Assembly (NCBI GenBank): GCA_021780495.1
Contig: JAJXYO010000027.1
Span: 114,507-178,506, forward strand
Reading direction: 5' to 3'
DNA: 64,000 bases
Source of the DNA: Deltaproteobacteria bacterium
Lineage (GTDB): Bacteria > Desulfobacterota > Desulfuromonadia > Geobacterales > Pseudopelobacteraceae
Shown: positions 44,415 through 53,141 of the stretch, piece after piece
Layout of the letters: each line of letters begins with the position of its first letter
Numbering within the stretch: position 1 is the first letter of the stretch
Translations under genes and position numbers: made by a program
Notes under the pieces: model-generated
Seen by the model: the letters and a program-made list of their open reading frames with translations, nothing else
Told to the model about the DNA's origin: nothing
Databases searched by the model: none

Positions 44415-47400
44415 ATGAAAGCCGCTATCAACGCACTCCTCAAGTATTCCCTTTTCATTGCCGGCGCCTGCCTGGGCATCCTCCTGGTGGTGGGTCTGGT
44501 ACTCGTCTTCGACTGGCCCTGGTGGGTCGGCCTGTTCCTGTTGCTGCTGCTCACCGGCCTGACCCTGGGCGGTTTTTTCCTGCGCACGTTCTGGATCAGG
44601 CGCCGGGAACAGAATTTTGTCAACGATATCGGCGAGCAGGATCTGGCCCGGGCCAAGGCCCTGTCGCAACAGGAAAAAAGCGAGCTGAACAGTCTGCAGG
44701 AACGCTGGAAAACGGCCATCGACACGCTGCGCAGCTCACACCTCAACAAGCTCGGCAACCCGCTCTACGTCCTGCCCTGGTACATGGTGATCGGCGAGAG
44801 TGGTTCCGGCAAGAGCACCTCCCTGAACAGCGCCCGCCTGGCCTCCCCTATCCGCGACACCAGCCGGGTCCAGGGCATCTCGGGTACGAAACAGTGCGAA
44901 TGGTGGTTCTTCGAGCAGGCGGTCGTCATCGATACCGCCGGCCGGTATGCCATGCCGGTCAACGAGGGACAGGACAAGGATGAATGGCAGAAATTCCTGT
45001 CGCTGCTGATCCGGTACCGCCGCAAAGAGCCGCTCAACGGGCTGATCGTCACCGTGGCCGCCGACCGTTTGCTGGAGGCCGGTCAGGAGCAACTGGAAAA
45101 GGACGGCTGCACGATTCGCAGCCGCATCGACGAACTGATGCGCGCCCTGGGTGTCAGGGTACCGGTCTATGTCCTGGTCACCAAATGCGACCTGATCCAG
45201 GGTGTCAACCGCTTCTGCGAGCATCTTCCGGCCAAAAGCCTCGATCAGCCCATGGGGATTATCAACCAGGATCTTTCAACCGATGTGGACAGCTTTGTCG
45301 AGAGCGCCCTGCACACCATCGATGAGCGCCTGCGAACGCTCCGTCTGCAGCTGCTGCATCAGCCGGAGGCAAAGGGCGCCGACCCGGAACTGCTGCTCTT
45401 TCCGGAAGAGTTTGAAGTCCTGAAACAGGGCCTGGCCACCTTCATGAACAACGCCTTCAGCGCAAACCCCTACCAGGAAACCCCCCTGCTGCGCGGCATG
45501 TTTTTCAGCAGCGGCCGCCAGGAAGGGAATCCGCACTCCCACTTTTCCCGCAGCATGGGACTGAGCGGGACCGAGGAAGCCCTGCCCGGTACGAGCAAGG
45601 GCTTGTTCCTGCATGACTTCTTTTCCAGGATTCTCCCCCGGGACCGCTGCCTGCTGGCGCCGACCCGCAAGTCCATCGAATGGCGGACCCTGACCGGCAA
45701 TCTGGGACTGACCTCCTGGGTCATCCTGGGTGTGGCGCTGTGCGGCCTGCTCAGCTTCTCCTTTGTCAAAAACATAAAAACCATCCGGGATTTTTCCCAC
45801 GGCTTTGCCAAAACCGCCCCCCTGCGGGGCGATATGCTGGCGGATCTGGCCAGCATGGACCGTTTCCGTCAGGACATCCAGCGGGTTGAGGAGCGCAACC
45901 GCCACTGGTGGATTCCCCGCTTCGGGCTCACGGAAAGCATCAAGGTGGAACAAGGCCTCAAGGCCAGGTACTGTCAACAGTTCCAGGAGATGATCCTGAC
46001 CCCCTTTGACAAACAGCTCAACGCAGGCATGGCTACGGTGTCCCCGGCCACCTCCGACGACGTCTATGGCCAGTATGTGGTGCATCTGGTGCGGCGTATC
46101 AACATCCTCAAAACCCGCCTGAATGACAGGGAGATGGTCGCGCTGCGGGCACAGCCACAGCCGGCTTACATCTCGCTGATCAACTCACCGGCCGCGACAC
46201 CGGAACTCCGTAAAACGTTCGGCACCCTCTATCTCTCCGATCTGCTCTGGAGAAGAGAACCCGGCGACATCAACAAGGAGATGGCCGCACTCCAGTCATC
46301 TCTCAAGCAGCTGATCGCCGTCAGGGGCGGCAACCTGCAGTGGCTGGCGCTGTGGGTCGACCGCCAGAGCGGTATCCCGGCGGTGACCCTCAAGGATTTC
46401 TGGGGCGGCAGCCAGGCGGCCGCCGGAGAAAAGTCGGTAGCCCCCGCCTTTACCCGCAAGGGAAAGGAGACGTTGGATGCCCTGATCAACGAACTGGAAG
46501 CTGCCGTTCCGGATTCGTCTCCCATAACCGCCCAGAAGGCCGCCTTTGCGGCCTGGTATCGCAGTTCCGCTTTCGAAGCCTGGCGCAACTTTGCCGCGGA
46601 TTTCGCCAAGGGTGAGGAGCGCTTGCGCAGCGGCGCCGAATGGCAGCAGGCCGCCGCCGGCATGGGCACTGACAATGGGCCCTATTTTGCCCTGCTGAAC
46701 AAGATTGCGCTGGACCTGCAGCCGCTGACCCTGGAAGCGCCCCTGCCCGTCTGGCTGCAGCAGGTCTATCAATTCCAGAGCGCCCGGGCACAGGGCATTG
46801 TTCAGGAAAATGCCACCATCAACAAGGCCGCCACAGACGGCAAGAAGCTCCTCACCACCATCCAGAAGAACGTCGGCCAGGAAGCCGGGGCACGCAAACT
46901 GGAGGTGCAGATGTCAACTGCCAAGGCCTGCCAGGAGTACTGCGGCGCCCTCAGCGCCATCACGCCGGCCGTCGCCTCGCGCACGCAGGTCTTTCAGCTG
47001 ACCTCCCAGACCTTTAATGACGACCCGGTTACCAGCAAATCACCGCTCTATACCGCCGCTGCCGCGGCAAACCGCCTGAAGGGCGGGATTTCGGGAGCTG
47101 TTGCCGACCCCGTATTCAGCCGCTTGCTGAACGGGCCGCTGGATTTCCTCTGGACGTACCTGCGCAAGGAGAGCGCCACCCAGCTCCAGGCCCTGTGGGA
47201 GGAACAGGTCCTGGCCGGCACCATGGGCATGAGCAGCCAGCAGGCCATACCCGCCCTGCTGGGTCCGGACGGACTGGCCTGGCGTTTCGTCAAGGGCCCG
47301 GCCGCCCCCTTCCTGACCCGCAGCCTGTCCGGTTATCGCGCCAAGGAAGCCCTGGGAGGCACAATCCCCTTTGAAAACGCCCTGTTCACCTTCATGGAAA

Positions 47401-47630
47401 AAGGGGCCAGGGCCCAGGCGGCCGTCATGGCCATGGGCCGATCACAGAACTACAGCGTCGGCATCAAGGGGCTCCCCACGGATGCCAATGCCGAAGCCAG
47501 GATCAAGCCCCAGACCACCCGGCTGGAACTGCAATGCAACGGAAGCAGCCAGAGCCTGGTCAACAACAACTATCCGGTCGGCAAGACCTTTTCCTGGTCA
47601 CAGGCAGATCATGACGTTGAAAGACTGTAA
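44415..47630 (+). CDS. tssM: type VI secretion protein TssM (IcmF family)
   Basis: 1071-residue inner-membrane scaffold. Two N-terminal helices (~10-60) precede a cytoplasmic NTPase-like domain with Walker A VIGESGSGKSTSLNS and Walker B-like VVIDTAGRYAM, then a third helix near 435-455 (TSWVILGVALCGLLSFSFVK) and a large periplasmic region (RDFSHGFAKTAPLRGDMLAD onward) that contacts TssJ. The length is slightly short but complete. It ends 77 bases before the tssB remnant. Confidence 0.94.
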   Translation: MKAAINALLKYSLFIAGACLGILLVVGLVLVFDWPWWVGLFLLLLLTGLTLGGFFLRTFWIRRREQNFVNDIGEQDLARAKALSQQEKSELNSLQERWKTAIDTLRSSHLNKLGNPLYVLPWYMVIGESGSGKSTSLNSARLASPIRDTSRVQGISGTKQCEWWFFEQAVVIDTAGRYAMPVNEGQDKDEWQKFLSLLIRYRRKEPLNGLIVTVAADRLLEAGQEQLEKDGCTIRSRIDELMRALGVRVPVYVLVTKCDLIQGVNRFCEHLPAKSLDQPMGIINQDLSTDVDSFVESALHTIDERLRTLRLQLLHQPEAKGADPELLLFPEEFEVLKQGLATFMNNAFSANPYQETPLLRGMFFSSGRQEGNPHSHFSRSMGLSGTEEALPGTSKGLFLHDFFSRILPRDRCLLAPTRKSIEWRTLTGNLGLTSWVILGVALCGLLSFSFVKNIKTIRDFSHGFAKTAPLRGDMLADLASMDRFRQDIQRVEERNRHWWIPRFGLTESIKVEQGLKARYCQQFQEMILTPFDKQLNAGMATVSPATSDDVYGQYVVHLVRRINILKTRLNDREMVALRAQPQPAYISLINSPAATPELRKTFGTLYLSDLLWRREPGDINKEMAALQSSLKQLIAVRGGNLQWLALWVDRQSGIPAVTLKDFWGGSQAAAGEKSVAPAFTRKGKETLDALINELEAAVPDSSPITAQKAAFAAWYRSSAFEAWRNFAADFAKGEERLRSGAEWQQAAAGMGTDNGPYFALLNKIALDLQPLTLEAPLPVWLQQVYQFQSARAQGIVQENATINKAATDGKKLLTTIQKNVGQEAGARKLEVQMSTAKACQEYCGALSAITPAVASRTQVFQLTSQTFNDDPVTSKSPLYTAAAAANRLKGGISGAVADPVFSRLLNGPLDFLWTYLRKESATQLQALWEEQVLAGTMGMSSQQAIPALLGPDGLAWRFVKGPAAPFLTRSLSGYRAKEALGGTIPFENALFTFMEKGARAQAAVMAMGRSQNYSVGIKGLPTDANAEARIKPQTTRLELQCNGSSQSLVNNNYPVGKTFSWSQADHDVERL

Positions 47631-47707
47631 TTGAGCGCTCTACAATCAGTAACAGCAACAATCGCCACAGAACAATTTTGAAACAACCTCAAAAAGGAGC
47701 TCACAAC

Positions 47708-47956
47708 ATGGCAAAACAGGCAACCGTAGCACCAAAGGAACGGGTCAACATCGTCTACAAACCATCCCTCGACGACGCGCAGGAAGACGTTGAACTGCCG
47801 TTGAAGATGCTGGTGCTGGGAGACTTTACCGGCAACCCCGCCGGACATACACCCGACCGGCGCGATGACGGCTACAGAACAGAGTACCACCGTACCCCCG
47901 GCGGCCGCAGATACAACCCAGGCCCCCAGGACCAGCGCCACCAGGATCAATCATAA
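47708..47956 (+). pseudogene. tssB: tssB (contractile-sheath small subunit), 5' remnant
   Basis: AAAGGAG precedes the ATG at 47708. The first 42 residues are a normal TssB/VipA start (MAKQATVAPKERVNIVYKPS, then LPLKMLVLGDFTG). After GDFTG the sequence turns into a Pro/Arg/Asp/Gly-rich non-homologous tail (PAGHTPDRRDDGYRTEYHR) ending at 47956. The same DNA in another frame belongs to an SH3-domain gene. The remaining ~120 residues of TssB, and TssC normally just after it, are missing. A deletion junction near 47834 explains this. The product cannot form a sheath. Confidence 0.85.
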
Positions 47957-48143
47957 AGAACGGTACGTAAACGTCAGGAGCGCTCCATCCGCAAAAAGCC
48001 GGGTTCTGGCTGTACTCAGGGATGGGCATGCGGTTGAGGTCCTGGAGAGCAGGGACGGCTGGGTAAAGATCGCCTGGCACAGAGGCCACGCCGTGCACCA
48101 TGGCTGGATGAAGAATGATTTTGTAGCGGGCTACGAACCATAG
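47865..48143 (+). CDS. SH3-domain (SH3b) protein, probably 5'-truncated
   Basis: 92 residues as an ORF. Residues ~30-90 form a bacterial SH3 domain: RYVNVRSAPSAKSRVLAVLR, HAVEVLESRDGWVKIAWHRG and a closing GWMKNDFVAGYEP. The N-terminal 28 residues are Thr/Ala/Pro-rich, like the linker after a signal or lipobox, but no signal peptide is present and no ribosome site precedes the ATG. The open frame continues upstream past the ATG into the tssB junction. I infer that the original gene encoded a secreted SH3 protein and lost its 5' end in the deletion that removed most of tssB. It may still be translated by coupling to the tssB remnant. Confidence 0.6.
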   Translation: MTATEQSTTVPPAAADTTQAPRTSATRINHKERYVNVRSAPSAKSRVLAVLRDGHAVEVLESRDGWVKIAWHRGHAVHHGWMKNDFVAGYEP

Positions 48144-48243
48144 CCTTCGCAGGACACTGCAAGCTGCGAGCAGGACCGGATAGAACAATCGAGACGAATG
48201 GCTCCCGACTCCAAACCATCCCATCACCAAGGAAAGGCCCGAC

Positions 48244-50922
48244 ATGCTCACCGTTGACATCAAAAACCTGCTCAACCGCCTGACACCCCACTGCACCCGC
48301 GCACTGGAAGGGGCGGCCGGGCTGTGCGTTTCCCGCAGCCACTACGAGGTCACAGTGGAACACCTGCTGGCCAAACTCATGGAAGATCCGGCGGGGGATC
48401 TGCCGCTGATCCTGCGCCACTTCGAGATCGATCCGGCGAATGTCCAGCGGGGTCTGGAACAGACCATCGAGCGGCTGCAGACCGGCAACGGCGGTAAGCC
48501 GGTCTTCTCGCCGGTGCTGATCCAGTGGTTTCAGGATGCCTGGCTGATCTCCTCCATCGACCTGGCGGATGACCGCATCCGCTCCGGGGCCCTGCTGGCC
48601 GCGCTGCTGGCCAAACCGCTACAGCTGGCCGAAGGGAAGTACGTCGACAGCCTGCGCCCCATCGTGCGGGAGGCGCTGCTGAAGCAGTTCGGCGGCATTG
48701 TGCCGGGTTCGCTGGAGAACAGCGCACCAGGTGAGCGGTCAGCGAGAGAGGAAACAGCGCCGATCGGGAGCAGCGCCCTGACCAGGTACTGTACCGACTT
48801 TACCGCCAAGGCCGAGGCAGGCGAGATCGACCCGGTCTTCGGTCGGGACCGGGAGATATCCCAGATGATCGACATCCTGGCCCGGCGGCGCAAGAACAAC
48901 CCGATTGTGGTCGGCGAGGCCGGGGTGGGCAAGACCGCGGTGGTGGAAGGGCTGGCCCTGCGGATCGTCCAGGGGGATGTGCCCGATTCCCTGCGCGGTG
49001 TGGCCATCCTGGGGCTGGACATGGGGCTGCTGCAGGCCGGCGCCGGGGCCAAGGGAGAGTTCGAGAACCGCCTCAAGTCGGTGATCAGCGAGATCAAGGC
49101 CTCGCCCCGGCCGATCATCCTCTTCATCGATGAGGCCCACACCCTGATCGGCGCCGGGGCCCAGGCCGGCGGCGGCGATGCGGCCAACCTGCTCAAACCG
49201 GCCCTGGCCCGGGGCGAGCTGCGCACGGTGGCCGCCACTACCTGGTCCGAATACAAGAAGTACTTCGAGAAGGATGCCGCCCTGGCCCGCCGCTTTCAGC
49301 CGGTCAAGCTGGACGAGCCGTCGGTGGAGACCGCGGTGCTGATCCTGCGCGGCCTGAAGGAGACCTATGAGCAGGCCCACGGCGTGGTGGTGCGCGATGA
49401 TGCCATCGTGGCCGCGGCCGAGCTGTCCGGCCGCTACATCTCGGGACGGCAGCTGCCCGACAAGGCGGTTGACCTGCTGGATACCAGTGCGGCGCGGGTC
49501 AAGATCCTGCTGACCGCCAAGCCGTCGGTCATTGAGGATCGCGAGCGCGCCATCCAGGCTCTGGCGCGGGAGAAACGGGCGCTGGAGCGGGACAGCCTGC
49601 ATGGCGCTCAGTCCGATAGTGAACGGATGCAGGGTATTGAACTGCGCCTGGCCAAACTGCAGCTGGAGCTGGGCGAACTGAGTGTACACTGGCTGGAGGA
49701 ACAGGGTCTGGCCCGGCAGTTGGTGTCACTCCGCACGGAGCTGGGCGCTGCGGCCGGCCAGGATGGCGCGCAAGAGCGGCAAACAGAGATCAAAGCGGAG
49801 ATTGCCACCCTGACCGACCGTTTGAACACGCTGCAGGATGGCGCCCCGTTGGTGCGGATCGAGGTCGATCCGGACGTGGTGGCCAAGGTGGTCTCCGACT
49901 GGACCGGCATCCCGCTGGGCAAGGTGCTGCGCGACCAAGCCGGCAGCGTCATGCAGCTGGAGGGCGATCTGCGCCAGCGGATCAAGGGCCAGGACGAGCC
50001 GATCCGGATCATCGGCGAAACAATGCGCGCCGCCCGGGCCGGCCTGAACGATCCCGATCGTCCCCAGGGGATCTTCTTGCTGGTGGGCCCTTCGGGTGTC
50101 GGCAAGACCGAGACCGCCCTGGCGGTGGCCGACCTGCTGTTCGGCGGCGACCGCTTCCTGACCACCATCAACATGAGCGAGTTTCAGGAGGCGCACACGG
50201 TCAGCCGCCTGATAGGTTCGCCCCCCGGTTACGTCGGCTTCGGCGAGGGGGGCCTGTTGACCGAGGCGGTGCGGCGCCAGCCCTATTCGGTGGTCCTGAT
50301 GGATGAGGTGGAGAAGGCGCATCTGGATGTGGTCAACCTGTTCTACCAGGTCTTCGACAAGGGCAGCCTGTCCGACAGCGAGGGACGCGATATCGACTTC
50401 AAGAATACGGTCATGTTCCTGACCAGCAACCTGGGCTCGGAACAGATCAGCCGGCTCTGTTCAGGAACAGATCGGCCCACGCCCGAGGCGCTGAGCGAGG
50501 CGATCAGGCCCCTGCTCTCCCAGCATTTTAAACCGGCGCTGCTGGCCCGTATGACGATTGTACCCTACTATCTGCTCGATCCGGGCTTCATGAAGCAGAT
50601 CGTGACCCTCAGGATGGAAAAACTGGCCAACCGTCTGTTTGAGAGCCACCGCATGCAACTGTCCTACGCGGATGAGGTACTGGTATGCATCGCCGGGCGT
50701 TGCACCGAGGTGGAAACCGGGGCCCGCAATATCGACCACATCATGCGCGGGACCATCCTGCCCCAGCTCTCGGAACGGATCCTGACCCGGATGGGCACCG
50801 GCGACCTGCCGGGCACGGTCCGCCTGGATATGGCGAAAGGCGGTGATTTCAGTATCGGCTTCGGGGAAATTCCGACACCTGCTAAACCACGTAAAAAAAG
50901 GATAACATCAGGTGTACGATAG
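48244..50922 (+). CDS. tssH: type VI secretion ATPase TssH (ClpV)
   Basis: 892-residue class II AAA+ unfoldase that disassembles contracted TssBC sheaths. It has an N domain (1-160; LTPHCTRALEGAAGLCVSRS is typical of ClpV rather than ClpB), a first AAA+ domain with Walker A VVGEAGVGKT and Walker B ILFIDEAHTLIGAGA, a middle coiled coil (~420-520), and a second AAA+ domain with LVGPSGVGKTETALA and VVLMDEVEKAH. The C-terminal domain continues to a basic tail (KPRKKRITSGVR). Apparently intact, although its substrate gene tssB is broken just upstream. Confidence 0.93.
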   Translation: MLTVDIKNLLNRLTPHCTRALEGAAGLCVSRSHYEVTVEHLLAKLMEDPAGDLPLILRHFEIDPANVQRGLEQTIERLQTGNGGKPVFSPVLIQWFQDAWLISSIDLADDRIRSGALLAALLAKPLQLAEGKYVDSLRPIVREALLKQFGGIVPGSLENSAPGERSAREETAPIGSSALTRYCTDFTAKAEAGEIDPVFGRDREISQMIDILARRRKNNPIVVGEAGVGKTAVVEGLALRIVQGDVPDSLRGVAILGLDMGLLQAGAGAKGEFENRLKSVISEIKASPRPIILFIDEAHTLIGAGAQAGGGDAANLLKPALARGELRTVAATTWSEYKKYFEKDAALARRFQPVKLDEPSVETAVLILRGLKETYEQAHGVVVRDDAIVAAAELSGRYISGRQLPDKAVDLLDTSAARVKILLTAKPSVIEDRERAIQALAREKRALERDSLHGAQSDSERMQGIELRLAKLQLELGELSVHWLEEQGLARQLVSLRTELGAAAGQDGAQERQTEIKAEIATLTDRLNTLQDGAPLVRIEVDPDVVAKVVSDWTGIPLGKVLRDQAGSVMQLEGDLRQRIKGQDEPIRIIGETMRAARAGLNDPDRPQGIFLLVGPSGVGKTETALAVADLLFGGDRFLTTINMSEFQEAHTVSRLIGSPPGYVGFGEGGLLTEAVRRQPYSVVLMDEVEKAHLDVVNLFYQVFDKGSLSDSEGRDIDFKNTVMFLTSNLGSEQISRLCSGTDRPTPEALSEAIRPLLSQHFKPALLARMTIVPYYLLDPGFMKQIVTLRMEKLANRLFESHRMQLSYADEVLVCIAGRCTEVETGARNIDHIMRGTILPQLSERILTRMGTGDLPGTVRLDMAKGGDFSIGFGEIPTPAKPRKKRITSGVR

Positions 50923-51175
50923 CACTCAGGTGCGGGAATCTCTGTACCACTGTTGTTGGTGACGATCGGCGCACCAATTGCAAGATCTGTAAAAAGGGAC
51001 AGCAGGCCTGTTATATGCTGCTACCGTGATGCCACCACTCCCGATTTACAACTGACCTCAATCGTTCGTTTCGTGTGAAAGATTCCAGATTGGCACACTT
51101 CATGTATCAACCTGGTAACCGATGCGGGATCCGCTCGATCACACTATGCAGCTGCAACCAGAGGGAGCAGTAAAC

Positions 51176-51562
51176 ATGATCAACATTCTGGCAATAGACG
51201 ATGACATTGAAATCACCAACCTATTGGTAAAGGCACTTTCCAGAGATAATTCCCATGTTCGGACGGCCCATAACGGACAACTGGGGCTGCAGTTACTCAG
51301 AGACCAGCATTTTGATGTTGTCATCACTGACATTCTCATGCCGGAAACAGACGGTTTTGAAGTCATCATGGCGGTCAAGAAAATACAACCAACGCCGAGG
51401 CTGATTGTTATCACCGGTGGCTCGGAGCGACTTGCCAGCTCGTTTCTGTCCGACATTGCCAATGTTTTTAAAGTCCAGTGCATACTGCGCAAACCATTCA
51501 CCATTTCAGAGCTGCTGAATTCCGTTTTTCTGGATGAGATGCAGGCCGAAGCGATGGGATAG
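51176..51562 (+). CDS. single-domain response regulator (orphan receiver)
   Basis: 128 residues from the ATG at 51176 (GGGAG nine bases upstream), comprising only a receiver domain. It shows ILAIDDDIEITN (acidic pair), phospho-acceptor Asp in VVITDILMPETDGF, Thr/Ser switch in LIVITGGS and Lys in CILRKPFTIS. There is no output domain. It lies 140 bases upstream of the sigma-54 regulator on the same strand, so it may be co-transcribed and could act in a phosphorelay with the kinase at 53142-54710, or be the target of the CheX-like protein. Both links are inference. Confidence 0.9.
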   Translation: MINILAIDDDIEITNLLVKALSRDNSHVRTAHNGQLGLQLLRDQHFDVVITDILMPETDGFEVIMAVKKIQPTPRLIVITGGSERLASSFLSDIANVFKVQCILRKPFTISELLNSVFLDEMQAEAMG

Positions 51563-51702
51563 ATGCTCAACCGGCATGGATGAGTTGAGTTCGGGGGCCA
51601 TACATACCATCACTGTTGCGCTCGCTTCATCCATTCTCCGCCGCATGCGGCACAACTTCATGCCATTTTTTTTGAACAACAATCGCCCCTGGGAGCCTTT
51701 TG

Positions 51703-53133
51703 ATGACCACAATAACTACGCAGGATCACGTACGGGAACATGCCATCTTGGTTGTCGATGATGACGTGGAATTTCTCGAAAGCATACGACTTCAACTGCT
51801 CTCCAACAACTTCAAGAATGTCACGACCTTGTCCGACAGCGGCGCTCTCTTCAAGGAACTGTCGCAGGATAATTATGCCATCGTTCTGCTTGACTGGCTG
51901 ATGCCCGGAAACATTTCCGGAGAGAACATCCTGCCCCAACTTGCAGACCAGTGTCCCCAGATTCCGGTCATCATCATGACCGGTGTCAGCGACACGGAAA
52001 ACATCGTGAATTGCATCAAAGTCGGAGCCTATGACTACATCACCAAACCGCCCGATACGTCGCGCCTTATTTCCACCATCAACAAGGCGCTGGAACACTT
52101 CGACCTCTATGACCAGAACCGGAGATTGACCGGGTACCTGCTGGGAGAACCGCTCTCCAATCCGGAGATCTTTAGCAGCTTCATTACCTGCAACGAGAGA
52201 ATGCAGTCTATTTTCAAGATCATCGAGACCCTGGCGCCTTCCCGGCAGCCGATTCTCATAACCGGCGAAACAGGCGTCGGCAAAGACTTGATTGCCGAGG
52301 CGATACATAAAGCCAGCGGCGTTAAAGGTCCCTTCGTGCCGCTCAATGTGGCAGGCATGGATGAGACCATGCTGGCCGACACCCTTTTTGGTCACAAGAA
52401 AGGCGCCTACACCCATGCCAACGACAGCCGGGACGGCCTTATCGAGCAGGCCAAGGGCGGTACGCTCTTTCTGGACGAGATCGGCGATCTCAGCATCCAG
52501 TCCCAAGTCAAATTGCTCCGCCTGATCCAGCAAAAAGAGTACTACCGGCTCGGTTCCGACGTCCTGCAAAAGAGCTATGCACGCATCATTGCCGCTTCAA
52601 ATGGCAACTTCGACGAACTCCTGGCAGCCAAGGCCTTCAGAGCGGATCTCTACCATCGGCTCAGCACCCATCTGATTCACATTGAGCCGCTCAGACAGCG
52701 GCGTGAAGACATACTTCCGCTCGTCAATCATTTCCTGAACGAGACCGCCGGCGAGCTTCAACAGGATGTCCCGGTCCTGAGCCGTGACGCCAGGCTGGCC
52801 CTGCAAGCCTTCGACTTTCCGGGGAACGTGCGGGAACTTATGAACAAGATCAGTCATGCCATGATCTATAACCGGAGCGGAACACTTGAGTTGTCAGATT
52901 TTCCCGGCCTTAAAGCCAGCGGCAAGGTGTATCGCAAAATCATATCCAGGCATAGCGATGGCAAGTTTGCCCTCTGCGGGCTTTTTACGGAGTTTCCGAC
53001 CCTGGAGGAGATTGAAGAGTTACTGATGGTAGAGTCTTTGAGGGTTACGAACGGCAACAAGAGCCAGGCCGCCGACCTGCTGGGAATCACCAGACCGACG
53101 TTGCAGAAGAAATTTGAGGCGATTACGGTGTAG
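51703..53133 (+). CDS. NtrC-type response regulator with altered GAFTGA loop (system 2)
   Basis: 476 residues from the ATG at 51703 (GGGAG eight bases upstream). The receiver has LVVDDDVEFLES, Asp in VLLDWLMPG and Lys in YITKPPD. The AAA+ domain has Walker A GETGVGKD and Walker B GGTLFLDEIGDL, with RADLYHRLSTH. The Fis-type HTH (GNKSQAADLLGITRPTLQKK) is intact. The sigma-54 contact loop reads GAYTHA: Gly is replaced by His238 (codon 52414-52416). Since this loop touches sigma-54, activation may be impaired or altered. It is a paralog of 24343-25767. Its stop is nine bases from the 3' end of the kinase on the other strand. Confidence 0.92.
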   Translation: MTTITTQDHVREHAILVVDDDVEFLESIRLQLLSNNFKNVTTLSDSGALFKELSQDNYAIVLLDWLMPGNISGENILPQLADQCPQIPVIIMTGVSDTENIVNCIKVGAYDYITKPPDTSRLISTINKALEHFDLYDQNRRLTGYLLGEPLSNPEIFSSFITCNERMQSIFKIIETLAPSRQPILITGETGVGKDLIAEAIHKASGVKGPFVPLNVAGMDETMLADTLFGHKKGAYTHANDSRDGLIEQAKGGTLFLDEIGDLSIQSQVKLLRLIQQKEYYRLGSDVLQKSYARIIAASNGNFDELLAAKAFRADLYHRLSTHLIHIEPLRQRREDILPLVNHFLNETAGELQQDVPVLSRDARLALQAFDFPGNVRELMNKISHAMIYNRSGTLELSDFPGLKASGKVYRKIISRHSDGKFALCGLFTEFPTLEEIEELLMVESLRVTNGNKSQAADLLGITRPTLQKKFEAITV

Positions 53134-53141
53134 ACCGCCCC

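Noticed and set aside
51093..51108. TGGCACACTTCATGTA before the receiver gene as a sigma-54 site
   Set aside because: The invariant -12 GC is GT, so it fails the core requirement.
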